Shown piece by piece: positions 4,886 to 5,700 of a DNA stretch of 5,700 nucleotides. Positions within the stretch are counted from its first letter, which is position 1; each line of letters opens with the position of its first letter. Source of the stretch: Frankiaceae bacterium (GTDB taxonomy: Bacteria; Actinomycetota; Actinomycetes; JAVEEJ01); the NCBI GenBank assembly GCA_030840515.1, contig JAVEEJ010000158.1, positions 1-5,700 of the forward strand, written 5' to 3'. The notes under the pieces were generated by a model. It was not told the DNA's origin. It saw nothing but the letters and a program-made list of their open reading frames with translations, and did not search any database. The position numbers were made by a program, and so were the translations under genes.

Positions 4886-5700
4886 ATGACGCGCGAGACC
4901 GAGTCCGGCCTTCCATTCGCGCCCGTGTACGGACCGGACGCCCTGGAGGGCTGGGACCCGGCCGAGCGCCTGGGCGAGCCCGGTGCGTACCCCTTCACGC
5001 GTGGCGTCTACCCCAGCATGTACACCGGCAAGCCGTGGACCATGCGGCAGTACGCCGGCTTCGGCACCGCCGTGGAGTCCAATCGGCGTTACCACCAGCT
5101 GATCGCCGCGGGCAGCCACGGGTTGTCGGTGGCGTTCGACCTGCCGACCCAGATGGGCTACGACTCCGACGACGTCGTGTCGCTGGGTGAGGTCGGCAAG
5201 GTCGGTGTCGCGATCGACTCGCTCGACGACATGCGCACGCTGTTCGACGGCATCCCGCTCGACCAGGTGTCGACGTCGATGACGATCAACGCGCCCGCCT
5301 CGCTGCTCCTGCTTCTCTACCAGCTCGTCGGCGAGGAGCAGGGCGTCGCGCCGTCGGCACTCACGGGCACGATCCAGAATGACGTGCTCAAGGAGTACAT
5401 CGCGCGCGGGACCTACATCTTCCCGCCGCAGCCGTCGCTGCGGCTGATCACGGACATCTTCGGCTACTGCCGGACCGAGATCCCGAAGTGGAACACCATC
5501 TCCATCTCGGGCTATCACATGGCCGAGGCGGGGGCGACGCCCGCGCAGGAGGTCGCCTTCACGCTGGCCAACGGGATCGAGTACGTGCGCGCGGCCATCG
5601 CGACCGGTCAGGACGTCGACGAGTTCGCGCCTCGGCTCGCTTTCTTCTTCGTGTCGCGTACGACGCTGCTGGAAGAGGTCGCGAAGTTCCGCGCGGCAAG
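4886..5700 (+). CDS. Methylmalonyl-CoA mutase-type large subunit, N-terminal part (3' end outside window)
   Basis: This adenosylcobalamin-dependent acyl-CoA mutase catalyses a radical carbon-skeleton rearrangement. The probable reaction is (R)-methylmalonyl-CoA to or from succinyl-CoA in propionate metabolism in the cytoplasm. The first 271 codons are seen and the frame stays open to the window end. The substrate-barrel signatures are present: RGVYPSMYTGKPWTMRQYAG, GLSVAFDLPTQMGYDSD, GTIQNDVLKEYI, TYIFPPQPS and ISGYHMAEAGA. By alignment from memory with the Propionibacterium enzyme, Y56, R174 and H211 match its Tyr89, Arg207 and His244, with spacings 118 and 37 identical. Isobutyryl-CoA mutase has Phe and Gln at the first two. 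The N-terminus is about 33 residues shorter than in the classical subunit and resembles the short split mutases of about 520-570 residues, whose B12-binding domain is encoded separately. The missing 3' end leaves this open. The gene is divergent from the kinase gene. Confidence 0.94.
   Translation, partial: MTRETESGLPFAPVYGPDALEGWDPAERLGEPGAYPFTRGVYPSMYTGKPWTMRQYAGFGTAVESNRRYHQLIAAGSHGLSVAFDLPTQMGYDSDDVVSLGEVGKVGVAIDSLDDMRTLFDGIPLDQVSTSMTINAPASLLLLLYQLVGEEQGVAPSALTGTIQNDVLKEYIARGTYIFPPQPSLRLITDIFGYCRTEIPKWNTISISGYHMAEAGATPAQEVAFTLANGIEYVRAAIATGQDVDEFAPRLAFFFVSRTTLLEEVAKFRAA

Noticed and set aside
4854..4916. Upstream in-frame ATG at 4916 for the kinase.
   Set aside because: It would overlap the mutase start and add a Ser/Arg-rich tract absent from the kinase fold; the conserved N-terminus begins near 4841.
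4838..5518. Minus-strand open frame (226 codons) opposite the mutase start.
   Set aside because: The plus-strand mutase reading is conserved and uninterrupted across this interval. The antisense product is Arg/Val/Asp-rich without recognisable motifs.
1..5700. Search for tRNA or other RNA genes, CRISPR repeats, insertion-sequence ends, integration sites and toxin-antitoxin or defence genes.
   Set aside because: Nothing was seen: coding genes fill almost all the window, the longest gap is 48 nt, and I found no repeated units, transposase motifs or cloverleaf-like segments. The content is housekeeping and envelope genes, so no novel system is claimed.

Overview
This is an ordinary, densely packed stretch of a high-GC actinobacterial chromosome. 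The base composition, the strong G/C bias at third codon positions, the GTG start, the family of short acyl-CoA mutases and the Hanks-type kinase with an outward-facing C-terminal domain all point to Actinomycetota. A relative of the Nocardioidaceae/Propionibacteriales is a reasonable guess, but 5.7 kb cannot prove it. The window holds six protein genes, two of them cut by its ends. I see no RNA gene, insertion sequence, phage remnant, CRISPR array or other sign of recent transfer.

Left part, plus strand (1-2060): the C-terminal part of tryptophanyl-tRNA synthetase (trpS), then a 2H-family '2'-5' RNA ligase'/cyclic phosphodiesterase whose start overlaps the trpS stop in an ATGA, then a YihY/BrkB-type polytopic membrane protein starting at GTG 28 nt later. 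The spacing suggests one operon.

Middle part, minus strand (2082-4853): a receptor-type Ser/Thr protein kinase followed after 48 nt by an exported, membrane-anchored D-alanyl-D-alanine carboxypeptidase. The carboxypeptidase converges on the YihY gene with only 21 nt between stops. A kinase with an extracytoplasmic domain beside a peptidoglycan-trimming enzyme suggests a link to cell-envelope control, but that is inference.

Right part, plus strand (4886-end): the first 271 codons of a coenzyme B12-dependent acyl-CoA mutase. The aligned substrate-contact residues (Tyr, Arg, His) match methylmalonyl-CoA mutase rather than isobutyryl-CoA mutase. Its start lies only 32 nt from the divergently read kinase start. 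A TANNNT box six bases before its ATG, with no Shine-Dalgarno sequence, suggests a leaderless message.

I found no convincing undescribed system. The points most worth a second look are the unusual sensor domain of the kinase and its carboxypeptidase neighbour, the KNG form of the carboxypeptidase's third motif, the possible leaderless starts, and the translational coupling of trpS to an RNA phosphoesterase. No gene-free stretch longer than 48 nt exists in the window.
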